Shown in pieces: positions 8,999 to 18,040 of a stretch of 64,000 nucleotides of DNA; position 1 is the stretch's first letter; each line of letters starts with the position of its first letter. Source of the stretch: Flagellimonas oceanensis (GTDB lineage: Bacteria > Bacteroidota > Bacteroidia > Flavobacteriales > Flavobacteriaceae). The position numbers and the translations under genes are program-made. The stretch is from assembly GCF_003992595.1 (NCBI RefSeq), contig NZ_RZNA01000047.1, positions 230,070 to 294,069 of the forward strand, written 5' to 3'. Below the pieces are notes generated by a model, which saw nothing but the letters and a program-made list of their open reading frames with translations, ran no database searches and had not been told where the DNA came from.

Positions 8999-9595
8999 AT
9001 GTATGAAGTTTTTGTTAATGAGGCTCCACTGATTTTAACAAACGAGCGCCCCCAGGATTCCAATGGTAATTTGTTTTCTTTGGATGGTGATTCCATTGTT
9101 GAGGCTATCAAGCTTTTGTCCAAAAAGAAGTTGAAGAAAGCCTATCTCTACCATCCTGATGACAAGAAAATCCTGAAACTTTTTATGCACAAGATTCCCG
9201 TAGTGGTTGCTGGTGGAGGTTTTGTGGTCAATAAGAAGGGGAAAATCCTGTTTATCCACAGAAATGGAAAATGGGACTTGCCCAAAGGAAAGGTGGATAA
9301 AGGTGAATCCATAGAAAATGCAGCAATTCGTGAAGTAGAGGAAGAAACAGGTGTAAAGAACCTTAAAATAGAACGATTTCTCCATACTACGTTCCATATC
9401 TTCAAAAGGAACGGGGAATACCGGTTGAAACAGACCCACTGGTTCATTATGTCCACCGATTACAAGGGGAAATTGGTCCCCGAAAAATCCGAGGGCATCA
9501 AAAAAGTGAAGTGGAAAGGTGCCCGCAAGACCAAGAAGGCATTAAAAAATTCTTACCACAACATTAAGGTTCTGTTCGAGGATTGGCCATTTTAA
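8999..9595 (+). CDS. NUDIX hydrolase
   Basis: A 198-residue protein with a full Nudix box near residues 97-119, reading GKVDKGESIENAAIREVEEETG, which is the GX5EX7REUXEE pattern for hydrolysis of nucleoside diphosphates linked to another moiety. The N-terminal 70 residues form a family-specific domain found in flavobacterial homologues, which supports the ATG at 8999 although it leaves just 7 bases to the divergent pyrE. The basic C-terminus (WKGARKTKKALKNSY) is typical. Substrate unknown. The stop overlaps the convergent M14 peptidase stop by 4 bases. Confidence 0.85.
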   Translation: MYEVFVNEAPLILTNERPQDSNGNLFSLDGDSIVEAIKLLSKKKLKKAYLYHPDDKKILKLFMHKIPVVVAGGGFVVNKKGKILFIHRNGKWDLPKGKVDKGESIENAAIREVEEETGVKNLKIERFLHTTFHIFKRNGEYRLKQTHWFIMSTDYKGKLVPEKSEGIKKVKWKGARKTKKALKNSYHNIKVLFEDWPF

Positions 9596-11367
9596 TCAGG
9601 TAACAACCCAGAAGCATCACTGCCTTTCGCTACACGATAAATAGGGTAGGTCAGGTAGGCCTCTTCAAAATGTACGGAACGCTCAAAAATCCAATTCAAC
9701 TGGGCGTACCAGTTATTGGCAAAATTGAGCTCGGCTTCTTTCTTCGCTTCGAATTCCTGTAATAATAAGGAATCTTTTTCCAGCATTTCCAAGGCCACAT
9801 CTTCAAAAACATATGGGGAGAACCCTTCTTTGCGTTGCAGAACGGTATCAAAAAAGTTCCAATTGAAAAAGGAATCGGCCCCTTGGGGTTCCAGTGTCTC
9901 CAAAAGGTATCGAATACCTGGTTGGTGCGTTGGAACCAAAAGGTCACCTTCCCTAAAATGAACTTTCTTGATGCTTTTCTCCACTTGGGTGTTGGAGTGG
10001 AGGTAATGACCTTCGTAGGGAGAATTCCGTGTATCGTAATTTGCTATTTTGTAGGCTTCCACGGAGAGTGTGGTATCCTTCTCGATGGGGAAATATTGAA
10101 TTTTATTGACATCCAGACGTTCTATGACCCCTCTCCAGCTTTTCTTTACGATATAGGCATCGGGCACCTCGACAGTATCAGCAGGATAAAAATAATCGTT
10201 GTAAACGGTTTCTTTCGTGAAGGGCTTGTCCCTATTGTACTTTAATCTGGGAAGACCGGTAACCTCACTTACTGGGCGTTCTGCTTCAAAACCTTTGAAG
10301 TTCAGGGTGGAGCTTTGAGTGGTGTCCACCTGCCAGTTGAAGTAATATTCGTTAAGGTCCAAGTTGCTTTCCAAGGTTCTCTTGCGAAGGGATTTTATAT
10401 TGTCGTGTTCCGTTTCCACTACCTTGATAAGGCTTTGCATAAGGTCGTACGTGCCTTCAACCCGTTGTTTGTAAGGTTTTAGCATGTGCGTTTCCACCAT
10501 TAGGCCCAAGGTGCTCCAAAGAGTAGTGTATCCTGTGGAGTATCGGGGATAATCCATGAACTGGCTGAAGCCCTGTTCAGGTGGTCTATTGAACACATTG
10601 ACGTATGGGGTAATGTCCCATTCTTTTTCAGCCAATGAATTCTCAAGGCTTGGCATTAAGGTATCGTGCAGGTATTCGCCCATTTCCCCCCCCAATTTAT
10701 TGTGTTGGGTAAAAAGATGGGTCAGTACGTATTGGTAATCCGCCCCGTTGCTCACATGGTTGTCCATGAACACGTCGGGTTTTACCATATGGAATATCTG
10801 TGCAAACGTCTTGGCATTTTGAGTGTCCATTTTGATGAAATCCCGATTCAGGTCGTAATTACGCGCATTTCCCCTGAACCCATATGCAGCCGGGCCATTT
10901 TGATTGGCCCGTGTTGTTGAATTCCTGTTCAAAGAGCCTCCTACATTGTAAATGGGAATGGTAACCAAAACTGTGTTTTTGGGCATTTCCAGTTTGCCGG
11001 TGGCCAAATCCCTGTAAAGCATCATGGTGGCATCGATACCATCGCTCTCGCCTGGATGGATGCCATTGTTTATAAGGATAATCGATTTTTCCTTGCGGAT
11101 ATTTTCATAGTTAAAGTCCCCATCTGGATTAAAGGTAACGGTGTGCAATGGCAAGCCGCTATCCGTTTTGCCTATGGTGTGAATGTTTATCTCTGGAAAT
11201 TCACGGGCAAGGGTAATATAGTAATCGATGGTTTGCTGATAGGTTGCCGTTTCCATTCCTTCGGATGATTCGTAATGGGTAGGGTACGAGGATTTCTCAT
11301 CCTGTGTTTCGGATTCACAGGACACAAAAAGAAAAAGGATGGCGAAAAAAGATATGTACTTCAACAC
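9592..11367 (-). CDS. M14-family zinc carboxypeptidase lipoprotein
   Basis: Secreted or surface lipoprotein of about 591 residues. The N-terminus (LKYISFFAILFLFVSC) is a lipoprotein signal ending in a lipobox Cys. The M14 metal ligands show as HPGE within NNGIHPGESDG and as the later His in DNHVSNGADYQYV; the catalytic Glu is probably in GLMVETHML. Members trim C-terminal residues or cleave peptidoglycan-like peptides; the substrate is unknown. GTG at 11367 (or TTG at 11364) gives the signal peptide directly; an upstream GTG at 11397 adds an unlikely extension. Confidence 0.82.
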   Translation of the reverse strand: MLKYISFFAILFLFVSCESETQDEKSSYPTHYESSEGMETATYQQTIDYYITLAREFPEINIHTIGKTDSGLPLHTVTFNPDGDFNYENIRKEKSIILINNGIHPGESDGIDATMMLYRDLATGKLEMPKNTVLVTIPIYNVGGSLNRNSTTRANQNGPAAYGFRGNARNYDLNRDFIKMDTQNAKTFAQIFHMVKPDVFMDNHVSNGADYQYVLTHLFTQHNKLGGEMGEYLHDTLMPSLENSLAEKEWDITPYVNVFNRPPEQGFSQFMDYPRYSTGYTTLWSTLGLMVETHMLKPYKQRVEGTYDLMQSLIKVVETEHDNIKSLRKRTLESNLDLNEYYFNWQVDTTQSSTLNFKGFEAERPVSEVTGLPRLKYNRDKPFTKETVYNDYFYPADTVEVPDAYIVKKSWRGVIERLDVNKIQYFPIEKDTTLSVEAYKIANYDTRNSPYEGHYLHSNTQVEKSIKKVHFREGDLLVPTHQPGIRYLLETLEPQGADSFFNWNFFDTVLQRKEGFSPYVFEDVALEMLEKDSLLLQEFEAKKEAELNFANNWYAQLNWIFERSVHFEEAYLTYPIYRVAKGSDASGLLPD

Positions 11368-11433
11368 GATAATCGGGGATTTTGGTTCACAAAACACTTG
11401 TTTGGCAGTACCAAAAATACGGATTATTCTAAT

Positions 11434-11847
11434 TTATGAAGCAGCGGTAATACAGCCAAGGTCGTTCGGCTCGATTTTAAAAATGGGTTTGTTCTTAAAA
11501 TTCAGGACATATGGGCATCTGTCTTTGAACCCGCTCCACTTTTTGTAGTCCAATGGATCTATGGATGACGTGATCATGTTGATTACAACATGTTCGTTGA
11601 TGTTCAGGTTGATCATTTCGTCCAAAAAGTCCCATCCATCCATGATGGGCATATTGATGTCCAGAAAAATAACCTCAGGAATGGGTTTTCCCAAGTTTTG
11701 TCTTTCAGCAAGGGCGTCATAAGCCTCTTTGCCATTCTGAAAAATTTGTATGTCCTCGCAATCTGCTACGGATTTCAACATTTTTTTGATACCAAATACT
11801 GTAATGGGATCATCGTCCACAATAAAAATACAACTAACTTTCTTCAT
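11434..11847 (-). CDS. Single-domain response regulator (CheY-like)
   Basis: A 137-residue receiver domain with no output domain. The acidic pocket is IFIVDDDP (residues 8-14), the phospho-acceptor is Asp63 in FLDINMPIMDG, followed by the switch Thr/Ser in NMITSSID and Lys in the NFKNKP segment. Start ATG at 11847 gives MKKVSCIFIVDDD; it overlaps the end of the histidine kinase gene by 14 bases, so the pair is translationally coupled. Such stand-alone receivers pass phosphate to another protein or act by protein contact. Confidence 0.9.
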   Translation of the reverse strand: MKKVSCIFIVDDDPITVFGIKKMLKSVADCEDIQIFQNGKEAYDALAERQNLGKPIPEVIFLDINMPIMDGWDFLDEMINLNINEHVVINMITSSIDPLDYKKWSGFKDRCPYVLNFKNKPIFKIEPNDLGCITAAS

Positions 11848-13660
11848 TAAAATACACATTGAATGTAGTGCCTTTGTCAACTTCACTCTGCACTGTTATA
11901 CTCCCGCCCATGGCCTCGATTTGGTTTTTTATCAAGTAAAGACCAAAGCCCTTGGCATCTTCTCTGTTGTGGAATGTCTTGTACATCCCAAAAATTTTGT
12001 CGCCGTACTTGTCCAAATCTATTCCCAATCCGTTATCGGAAATGCTCAGCAAAATACCTTTTTTGGATTTCATGGCATTTATGGTAATTAGAGGAGGTCT
12101 GTCCGGACTTTTATATTTGACCGCATTGGAAACAAGGTTTAAAATAATACTGTCCAAGTAAGCGGGGACGCATTTCACTTCCATATTTTCTCCCACATTG
12201 TTTATGATCTGGGTATGGTTGTTTTCCAAAAATGCAGAAAGGTTGTGCAATACGCCTGTAATATTTTTTCTGAGGTTAAGCGATTTTTTGGTTTCTGATG
12301 TTTTGGTGTTAACATCAACAACCTGATTAAGGTTCCCCAAGGTTTCCAACAAATTATCGGAAGCTTGGGTGAGCATATCAATTATACGCTTTCTTTCTTG
12401 GGGGTCTTTTTCGGAATTTAAAAACCCTAATAGCATTGAGAAATTGGCGGAATGCGATCTCAGGTTATGTGATACGATATGTGCAAAACTGATGAGCTTT
12501 TGGTTTTGCATGGAGGTTATTTTAATCAGCCCGCACAGCTCCTCTTGCTTTTTTTTCATCGAGCTTATGTCCAAGCTCATACCGATGAGACCACATACTT
12601 TCCCTTGCAAATCAAAATATGGGATTTTTGATGTTAGGAAATGGGTTGTTTTGCCATTTAGGTTGCTTACTGCCTCTTTTCCTATTATAGGGGTCAGGTG
12701 TTTCATTACCTGAATGTCTTCTTCCCGTGAAATTTGAGCAACCTCTCGGTCGTAAAGGTCAAAGTCCGTTTTGCCGATGAGCTCTTCGGGTCTCTTACGT
12801 AGATAAGTGCACTCCCCTTTATTGACCAATATCTTTCGTGACTCCAAATCCTTGACGTAAACATTTAAAGGGAGACTGTCCACCAAGGTGGTAAGCAGCT
12901 GTTGGTGCTCTTTTACCCTTTGTTCGGCAAGTTCTTGATTGTGGATATCCTTAATGGTTCCAAAAATTTTGACCACCCTACCGTCCTTAATGAAAGGTTT
13001 GCCGGTTATGCGCACCCATCTTTCCTCTCCATTGAGGGTGACAATGGTTAACTTGATATCGTAAGATTGATGGTTTGCCATGGCCTTATGGAAAAGCATG
13101 GAGACCTTGTTCTGGCTATATCCGGGCTTAAAGAATTCTATGGCCTCGATTGCTGTGGGTTCGTAACAATCCGGAACTTGATGAATTCTTTTGGTTTCCT
13201 TGCACCATGTGAGTTTTTCGGTATCGATTTCATATTCCCACCAGCCTGTTTTGGAGACCGCTACTTTGGTTTCCAAGATATTTTTCAACCAGTTGAGTTC
13301 TTCTTCTTTTTCAATCTCGGAAGTAATGTCATCGGTCTGTACAATCGTTCCAATCACATTCTCTTTTTCATCGAACCAAGGAGCGAAATAACTTTTTAAA
13401 TGACGGGTCTCGTTGTTGCGGGTAAGCTTATGCTGTAGGTTGAACGATTTGCCCTCCTGTAGTTTTTCCGAAAGGTTTTCCACCTCTGTTAGCAAACTGA
13501 AGATCTGGGTCTTTTGTTTCTTGTTGATCGGTGGCAGTCCAAAGATTTCCAACCAAGAACAAGAGGCATCCAATAAGACGCCTTCCTTGCAAAGAAGAGC
13601 CGTTGCCTTGGGCAACTGCTTCAGTAAATAAAATTGGTCAACTCTCTCAACTGCTTTCAA
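11834..13660 (-). CDS. PAS-domain sensor histidine kinase
   Basis: A 608-residue kinase without clear membrane segments, so probably cytosolic. Three PAS-type regions cover about 15-115, 130-240 and 255-370. The phospho-acceptor is His398 in FAHIVSHNLRSHSANF, the flavobacterial HNLRS variant of the H box. The ATPase domain follows with NLVSNAVKYKSP (N box), ISDNGLGIDL (G1) and GFGLYLIKNQIEAMGG (G2). TTG at 13660 is the likely start since it is the only one before the first PAS domain. It forms a two-component pair with the overlapping response regulator. Confidence 0.9.
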   Translation of the reverse strand: MKAVERVDQFYLLKQLPKATALLCKEGVLLDASCSWLEIFGLPPINKKQKTQIFSLLTEVENLSEKLQEGKSFNLQHKLTRNNETRHLKSYFAPWFDEKENVIGTIVQTDDITSEIEKEEELNWLKNILETKVAVSKTGWWEYEIDTEKLTWCKETKRIHQVPDCYEPTAIEAIEFFKPGYSQNKVSMLFHKAMANHQSYDIKLTIVTLNGEERWVRITGKPFIKDGRVVKIFGTIKDIHNQELAEQRVKEHQQLLTTLVDSLPLNVYVKDLESRKILVNKGECTYLRKRPEELIGKTDFDLYDREVAQISREEDIQVMKHLTPIIGKEAVSNLNGKTTHFLTSKIPYFDLQGKVCGLIGMSLDISSMKKKQEELCGLIKITSMQNQKLISFAHIVSHNLRSHSANFSMLLGFLNSEKDPQERKRIIDMLTQASDNLLETLGNLNQVVDVNTKTSETKKSLNLRKNITGVLHNLSAFLENNHTQIINNVGENMEVKCVPAYLDSIILNLVSNAVKYKSPDRPPLITINAMKSKKGILLSISDNGLGIDLDKYGDKIFGMYKTFHNREDAKGFGLYLIKNQIEAMGGSITVQSEVDKGTTFNVYFNEES

Positions 13661-13849
13661 ACCTCGGGGGGAATATTTAAAAACGTTCTACTTCTAGGAA
13701 ATTTCTGACCAAGGTATAATTATTGGGCAATTTGTCGGATTTTATGTTGTGAAAGCACTTATTCGTGTTGTATCTAACAGTTTACCCTATGTTTGACAAA
13801 TATCAATTTCAGAGAAATTACCTACACTGTGTTTTTGACCGCATGTATT

Positions 13850-14305
13850 TTATTTGACCACAACGGTTTCTGGCACCAAACCTGTATAGTCACCACCATT
13901 TCTGATAACATCCCGAACAATGGATGAGCTGATGTATGACTTGCCAGAGGATGTCAACAGAAATACCGTTTCTATTTCGGATAGTTTTCTATTGGTGTGG
14001 GCAATGGCTTTTTCAAACTCAAAATCCGCAGGATTGCGCAATCCTCTCAAAATAAAATTGGCATCTATCTTTTTGCAAAAGTCGACAGTCATACCTTTAT
14101 AAGTGGTCACTTTGATTTTGGGCTCGTCCTTAAAGGCTTCTTCGATGAACTTGACCCGGTCTTCCAAAGAGAACATATATGATTTGTCAGCATTGATGCC
14201 TATGGCGATGACCAATTCATCAAAAAGGGTAACCCCTCTTTTTATAATATCGTAGTGTCCTAAAGTGAGTGGGTCAAAAGAACCGGGGAACAATGCGCGT
14301 CTCAT
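13850..14305 (-). CDS. coaD: Phosphopantetheine adenylyltransferase
   Basis: Adenylates 4'-phosphopantetheine in coenzyme A synthesis. The 151-residue length is typical. The N-terminal GSFDPLTLGHYDII carries the nucleotidyltransferase T/HxGH motif, and the ISSSIVRDVIRNGGD segment near the C-terminus is the second nucleotide-binding motif. It lies 33 bases after ddl on the same strand and is probably in its operon. Confidence 0.96.
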   Translation of the reverse strand: MRRALFPGSFDPLTLGHYDIIKRGVTLFDELVIAIGINADKSYMFSLEDRVKFIEEAFKDEPKIKVTTYKGMTVDFCKKIDANFILRGLRNPADFEFEKAIAHTNRKLSEIETVFLLTSSGKSYISSSIVRDVIRNGGDYTGLVPETVVVK

Positions 14306-14338
14306 GCTGTGGAATAAAGTTTCTTAAAAATACGGTTT

Positions 14339-15313
14339 CTATCGCAAAGCTTCAACAATGGCACTATCAAAAAGTGCTTCGAGGGAAATTCCCGCGATTT
14401 TGGCCTGTTGTGGCAAAAGACTTTCTTCAGTGAGTCCCGGGGTCGTATTGATTTCGAGGAGATGGGGAACATCGCCGATAAAAATAAATTCACTGCGGGT
14501 ATATCCCTTCAATCCAAGAGTCCTATATATAAATTCGGCCGATTGCCTCACATTGGATTCCTGCTCTTCGGATATCCTGGCTGGGGTTATCTCCTGTGAT
14601 TTGCCCAGGTATTTTGCCTCAAAATCAAAAAAATCGTTTTCTGAAATAATTTCAGTGGAAGGCAGTACCGTCACTTCATTGTTGAAAGTAATCACGCCAA
14701 CGGAAACTTCCGTTCCATCCAAAAAGGACTCTATGATGATTTGATTGTCTTCGGAAAATGCATTTTCAATGGCATCGCCCAAATCCTCTTTTTTGTGGAC
14801 CTTGGAAACCCCGTAGCTACTGCCGGCCCTATTGGCTTTCACAAAACAGGGAAGTCCCACTTTGTCCACTATGGCATCCTCGTCCACGGATTGACCTTTG
14901 TTCAAATAATAAGACGTGGCGCAGGGCACCCCGTAAGGTTTCAAGGTGCTCAGCAAGTCCCGTTTGTTGAAGGTCAATGCTGCTTCGTAATGGTTACAGG
15001 AGGTTTGTGGAATATCCAAAAGTTCAAAGTAGGCCTGCATCAAACCATCTTCTCCGGGAGTGCCGTGTATGGCATTGAAGACACAGTCAAAATGAATTTT
15101 TTCAGTATCGGTGGTTATGCTGAAATCGGATTTGTCCATGGGATGTTCCTGGTCGTTGTCATCCAAATAAAACCATCTGTCCTTTGTGATGACAATGCGA
15201 TAGGCATTGTACTTGTTTCTATCTAAATACTTGTGCACCACGTTTCCGCTTTTTATGGAAATATGATGTTCACTGGAATAGCCGCCCATGATGATGGCAA
15301 TGTTCTTTTTCAT
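14339..15313 (-). CDS. ddl: D-alanine--D-alanine ligase
   Basis: Makes the D-Ala-D-Ala dipeptide of peptidoglycan. The 324-residue ATP-grasp enzyme starts with KKNIAIIMGGYSSEHHISIKSG, has the NAIHGTPGEDG motif, FVKANRAGSSYGVSKV for ATP binding, and the metal-binding C-terminal LLEINTTPGLTEESLLP. It is divergent from the PASTA-domain gene, another cell-wall-linked protein, with 79 bases between starts. Confidence 0.96.
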   Translation of the reverse strand: MKKNIAIIMGGYSSEHHISIKSGNVVHKYLDRNKYNAYRIVITKDRWFYLDDNDQEHPMDKSDFSITTDTEKIHFDCVFNAIHGTPGEDGLMQAYFELLDIPQTSCNHYEAALTFNKRDLLSTLKPYGVPCATSYYLNKGQSVDEDAIVDKVGLPCFVKANRAGSSYGVSKVHKKEDLGDAIENAFSEDNQIIIESFLDGTEVSVGVITFNNEVTVLPSTEIISENDFFDFEAKYLGKSQEITPARISEEQESNVRQSAEFIYRTLGLKGYTRSEFIFIGDVPHLLEINTTPGLTEESLLPQQAKIAGISLEALFDSAIVEALR

Positions 15314-15365
15314 TGACTTGTAAAATATCGCAAAGCCAAAGTAAAGAAAAAAGGGTTGGCTTTCC

Positions 15366-15373
15366 TATATTTG
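15366..15373 (+). promoter_or_regulatory. Candidate -7 element for the PASTA-rluD operon
   Basis: TATATTTG matches the TAnnTTTG consensus and lies 19 bases before the ATG of the PASTA gene. No good TTG element is visible about 20 bases upstream. Confidence 0.5.
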
Positions 15374-15392
15374 TTCCGATAAGGTGAACTGC

Positions 15393-15980
15393 ATGAAAAA
15401 ATTTTTCAATTTTTTAAAAAGTAAGACATTTTTAATCCAGCTAGGATTGGCGGCGGTGGCCGTTGTGGTTTTGGTTTTCGTGACGCTACAATGGCTCAAG
15501 AGCACCACCAACCACGGGGAGTTTGTTGAGGTGCCCGATTTTTCCAAAATGTCGGTTTCGGAGATGCGGTCGGCAGTTGAGGAAGCAGGGTTGAGGTATC
15601 AGGTGCTGGATTCATCAGAATATAATCCGGAATATCCCCGATTTTCCATTTTGGAGCAAAATCCCCCAGCAGGCAATAAGGTCAAGTCCAATCGTAAAAT
15701 TTATTTTACGGTCAATCCATCAGGATACAAAAAAGTAAGTGTGCCGGATATCATTCAGGTTACTCGCCGAAATGCGGAATCCATGCTCAGGGCCGTGGGA
15801 TTGGATGTCGAACGTGTGACTTACAAGGATGAGCTGGGCAAGGACATGGTCTACAATATGAAGCACAAAGGGAAATATATAAAACCTGGAGACCGATTGC
15901 CAAAGACCTCGAAGATAGAGCTTATATGTGGTAACGGTAACATCCCCGGAAGTGCTCGGGTACAGGCAGATTCCAACTAA
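15393..15980 (+). CDS. PASTA-domain membrane protein
   Basis: A 195-residue protein with one N-terminal membrane segment (about residues 14-36, IQLGLAAVAVVVLVFVTLQ) and two PASTA domains outside the membrane: EFVEVPDFSKMSVSEMRSAV onward, and VSVPDIIQVTRRNAESMLRAVGL onward. PASTA domains bind muropeptides or penicillin-binding proteins. There is no kinase or transpeptidase domain, unlike PknB or PBP2x. ATG at 15393 gives MKKFFNFLK before the membrane segment. It lies opposite ddl and 2 bases before rluD. Confidence 0.88.
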   Translation: MKKFFNFLKSKTFLIQLGLAAVAVVVLVFVTLQWLKSTTNHGEFVEVPDFSKMSVSEMRSAVEEAGLRYQVLDSSEYNPEYPRFSILEQNPPAGNKVKSNRKIYFTVNPSGYKKVSVPDIIQVTRRNAESMLRAVGLDVERVTYKDELGKDMVYNMKHKGKYIKPGDRLPKTSKIELICGNGNIPGSARVQADSN

Positions 15981-15982
15981 GC

Positions 15983-17014
15983 ATGGATACTTCGGACAAT
16001 CAGGACGAGCTTTCCCAAGATGATCTCTATGAGCATCATGGCTTTGTGGCTTCTAAAGGCCAAGAGCCCTTGCGGGTGGATAAATTCTTGATGAACTTTA
16101 TCGAGAACGCCACACGGAACAAAATCCAACAGGCAGCCAAAAAAGGACATATCTGGGTCAATGGCTCCATTGTGAAACAAAATTATAAGGTAAAGGCGGG
16201 CGATGAGGTAAAGGTAATGTTCGAGCATCCACCCTACGAGTTTTTACTGACCCCTGAGGACATTCCGTTGGATATTGTTTATGAGGATGATGTACTCTTG
16301 GTGGTGAACAAGCCTGCCGGCATGGTGGTGCATCCGGGGCATGGTAATTACTCGGGAACATTGATCAATGCCTTGGTCTATCATTTTGAAAACTTGCCCA
16401 ACAATAGTTCGGACAGACCGGGGTTGGTGCACCGCATCGATAAGGATACTTCGGGTCTGTTGGTGGTTGCCAAAACGGAAACCGCTATGACGCACTTGGC
16501 CCAGCAATTTTTTGATAAGACCAGTGAGCGGGAATATGTGGCCTTGGTTTGGGGCAATGTGGAAGATGATGAGGGGACCATTGAAGGGCATATTGCCCGT
16601 AATCCCAAAAACCGTTTACAGATGATGGTGTTTCCCGATGGCAGTGAGGGAAAGGAGGCCGTTACCCATTACAAGGTGTTGGAACGTTTTGGGTATGTTA
16701 CCCTGATTTCCTGCAAGCTGGAAACAGGCAGGACCCATCAAATTCGGGTACACATGAAATACATTGGGCATACACTGTTCAACGATGAACGATACGGGGG
16801 CGATAAAATCTTAAAAGGAACCACCTTTACAAAGTACAAGCAATTTGTGGAAAATGCCTTTAAGGTGCTGCCCAGACAGGCACTGCATGCCAAGACCCTT
16901 GGTTTTGAACATCCTGTAACGGGGGAGTTCATGAGATTTGATTCTGAACTGCCCGACGATATGGTAAACGGTATTGAAAAATGGCGTGGATACGCCAAGC
17001 ATCACGAATCATAG
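15983..17014 (+). CDS. rluD: Ribosomal large subunit pseudouridine synthase (RluD-like)
   Basis: A 343-residue RluA/RluD-family enzyme that isomerises uridines in 23S rRNA. An S4 domain (about 30-90, VDKFLMNFIENATRNKIQQAAKKGHIWVNG) precedes the catalytic domain, where GLVHRIDKDTSGLLVVAKT contains the catalytic Asp. The C-terminal GRTHQIRVHMKYIGHTLFND motif is also typical. Which site it modifies cannot be read from sequence; RluD (helix 69) is the usual assignment. The start follows the PASTA stop by 2 bases. Confidence 0.9.
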   Translation: MDTSDNQDELSQDDLYEHHGFVASKGQEPLRVDKFLMNFIENATRNKIQQAAKKGHIWVNGSIVKQNYKVKAGDEVKVMFEHPPYEFLLTPEDIPLDIVYEDDVLLVVNKPAGMVVHPGHGNYSGTLINALVYHFENLPNNSSDRPGLVHRIDKDTSGLLVVAKTETAMTHLAQQFFDKTSEREYVALVWGNVEDDEGTIEGHIARNPKNRLQMMVFPDGSEGKEAVTHYKVLERFGYVTLISCKLETGRTHQIRVHMKYIGHTLFNDERYGGDKILKGTTFTKYKQFVENAFKVLPRQALHAKTLGFEHPVTGEFMRFDSELPDDMVNGIEKWRGYAKHHES

Positions 17015-17019
17015 TTTTC

Positions 17020-17037
17020 TTCAATCTTAAGATTGAA
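17020..17037. terminator. Perfect 18-base palindrome after rluD, possible terminator
   Basis: TTCAATCTTAAGATTGAA starts 5 bases after the rluD stop and is flanked by TTTTC and AAAAC, so the inverted repeat extends by a few bases. There is no clear T-tract, so its use as a terminator is uncertain. Confidence 0.4.
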
Positions 17038-17102
17038 AACACCATTGGAATCCCCTTCCAAAAAAGTAAAATCCTCGTTATTTTTACAAAAATCAAAGTA
17101 AG

Positions 17103-17864
17103 ATGAAAATTGTGATATCTCCAGCAAAGTCACTCGATTATGATACGGCTTTGCCCACTTCAAAATATACTCAACCCCAATTTTTGGACCAAGCGGAAAA
17201 ACTGAATTCCGTACTGAAAAAGAAAAAGCCCAAGGCTTTGTCAGAGCTAATGTCGATTTCTGATAAATTGGCGGACCTGAATTGGGAGCGCAACCAAAAA
17301 TTTGAGCTTCCCTTTACTTCGGACAATGCACGACCGGCTATCTACGCATTCAACGGCGATGTGTACCAAGGTTTGGATGCCTATACCATTCCAGAGGATA
17401 AATTGGACCGCTTGCAGGATAGCTTACGGATTTTGTCGGGTCTGTACGGGATACTGAAGCCTTTGGACCTGATGCAACCCTATCGTTTGGAAATGGGAAC
17501 GCAACTTAAAGTGGGCCGTAAAAAGAACCTGTACGGGTTTTGGAAGGACCTGATTACAGAATCCCTGAACAACGAACTAAAAGATGATGAACTGTTCTTG
17601 AACTTGGCGAGCAACGAATACTTTAGCGCCGTGGACGACAAAAATCTCAAGGTCCCGGTGGTTGCCCCGGTCTTCAAGGACTGGAAGAACGATAAGTTGA
17701 AGGTCATCAGTTTTTATGCTAAAAAAGCACGGGGATCTATGGTCCGTTATATCTTGGATTCCGGAGCGGAGACCTTGGAGGATATCAAGAATTTTGACTA
17801 CGACGGATATCTTTTCAGCGAGGAGCACACGGTAAAGAAAAACGAGCCTGTGTTCATCCGATAA
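17103..17864 (+). CDS. yaaA: Peroxide stress protein YaaA (DUF328/UPF0246)
   Basis: A 253-residue member of the YaaA family, which limits intracellular free iron and DNA damage during peroxide stress in Escherichia coli. Signatures are [13 protein letters not shown] at the start, [15 protein letters not shown] in the middle, [23 protein letters not shown], and [14 protein letters not shown] toward the C-terminus. It stands alone between rluD and ppc. Confidence 0.93.
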   Translation: MKIVISPAKSLDYDTALPTSKYTQPQFLDQAEKLNSVLKKKKPKALSELMSISDKLADLNWERNQKFELPFTSDNARPAIYAFNGDVYQGLDAYTIPEDKLDRLQDSLRILSGLYGILKPLDLMQPYRLEMGTQLKVGRKKNLYGFWKDLITESLNNELKDDELFLNLASNEYFSAVDDKNLKVPVVAPVFKDWKNDKLKVISFYAKKARGSMVRYILDSGAETLEDIKNFDYDGYLFSEEHTVKKNEPVFIR

Positions 17865-18040
17865 AAAACTTTGGTAAAATCCGAAGTAATCTTTAAGTTA
17901 TAGTCCACAAGGCGTGTTGTTACGATAGGAGTGCACATGCCTTAAATTGTGATACGCTTAAATTTAACCCAGAGGTTACACATTATTCACGACCTTTGAG
18001 TGTTTGACTTTTTTTTTAACACCAACATTAAAACAAATAC

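Noticed and set aside
8992..9123. N-terminal extension of pyrE to 9123
   Set aside because: The added 44 residues are not PyrE-like and are the antisense of the NUDIX N-terminal region.
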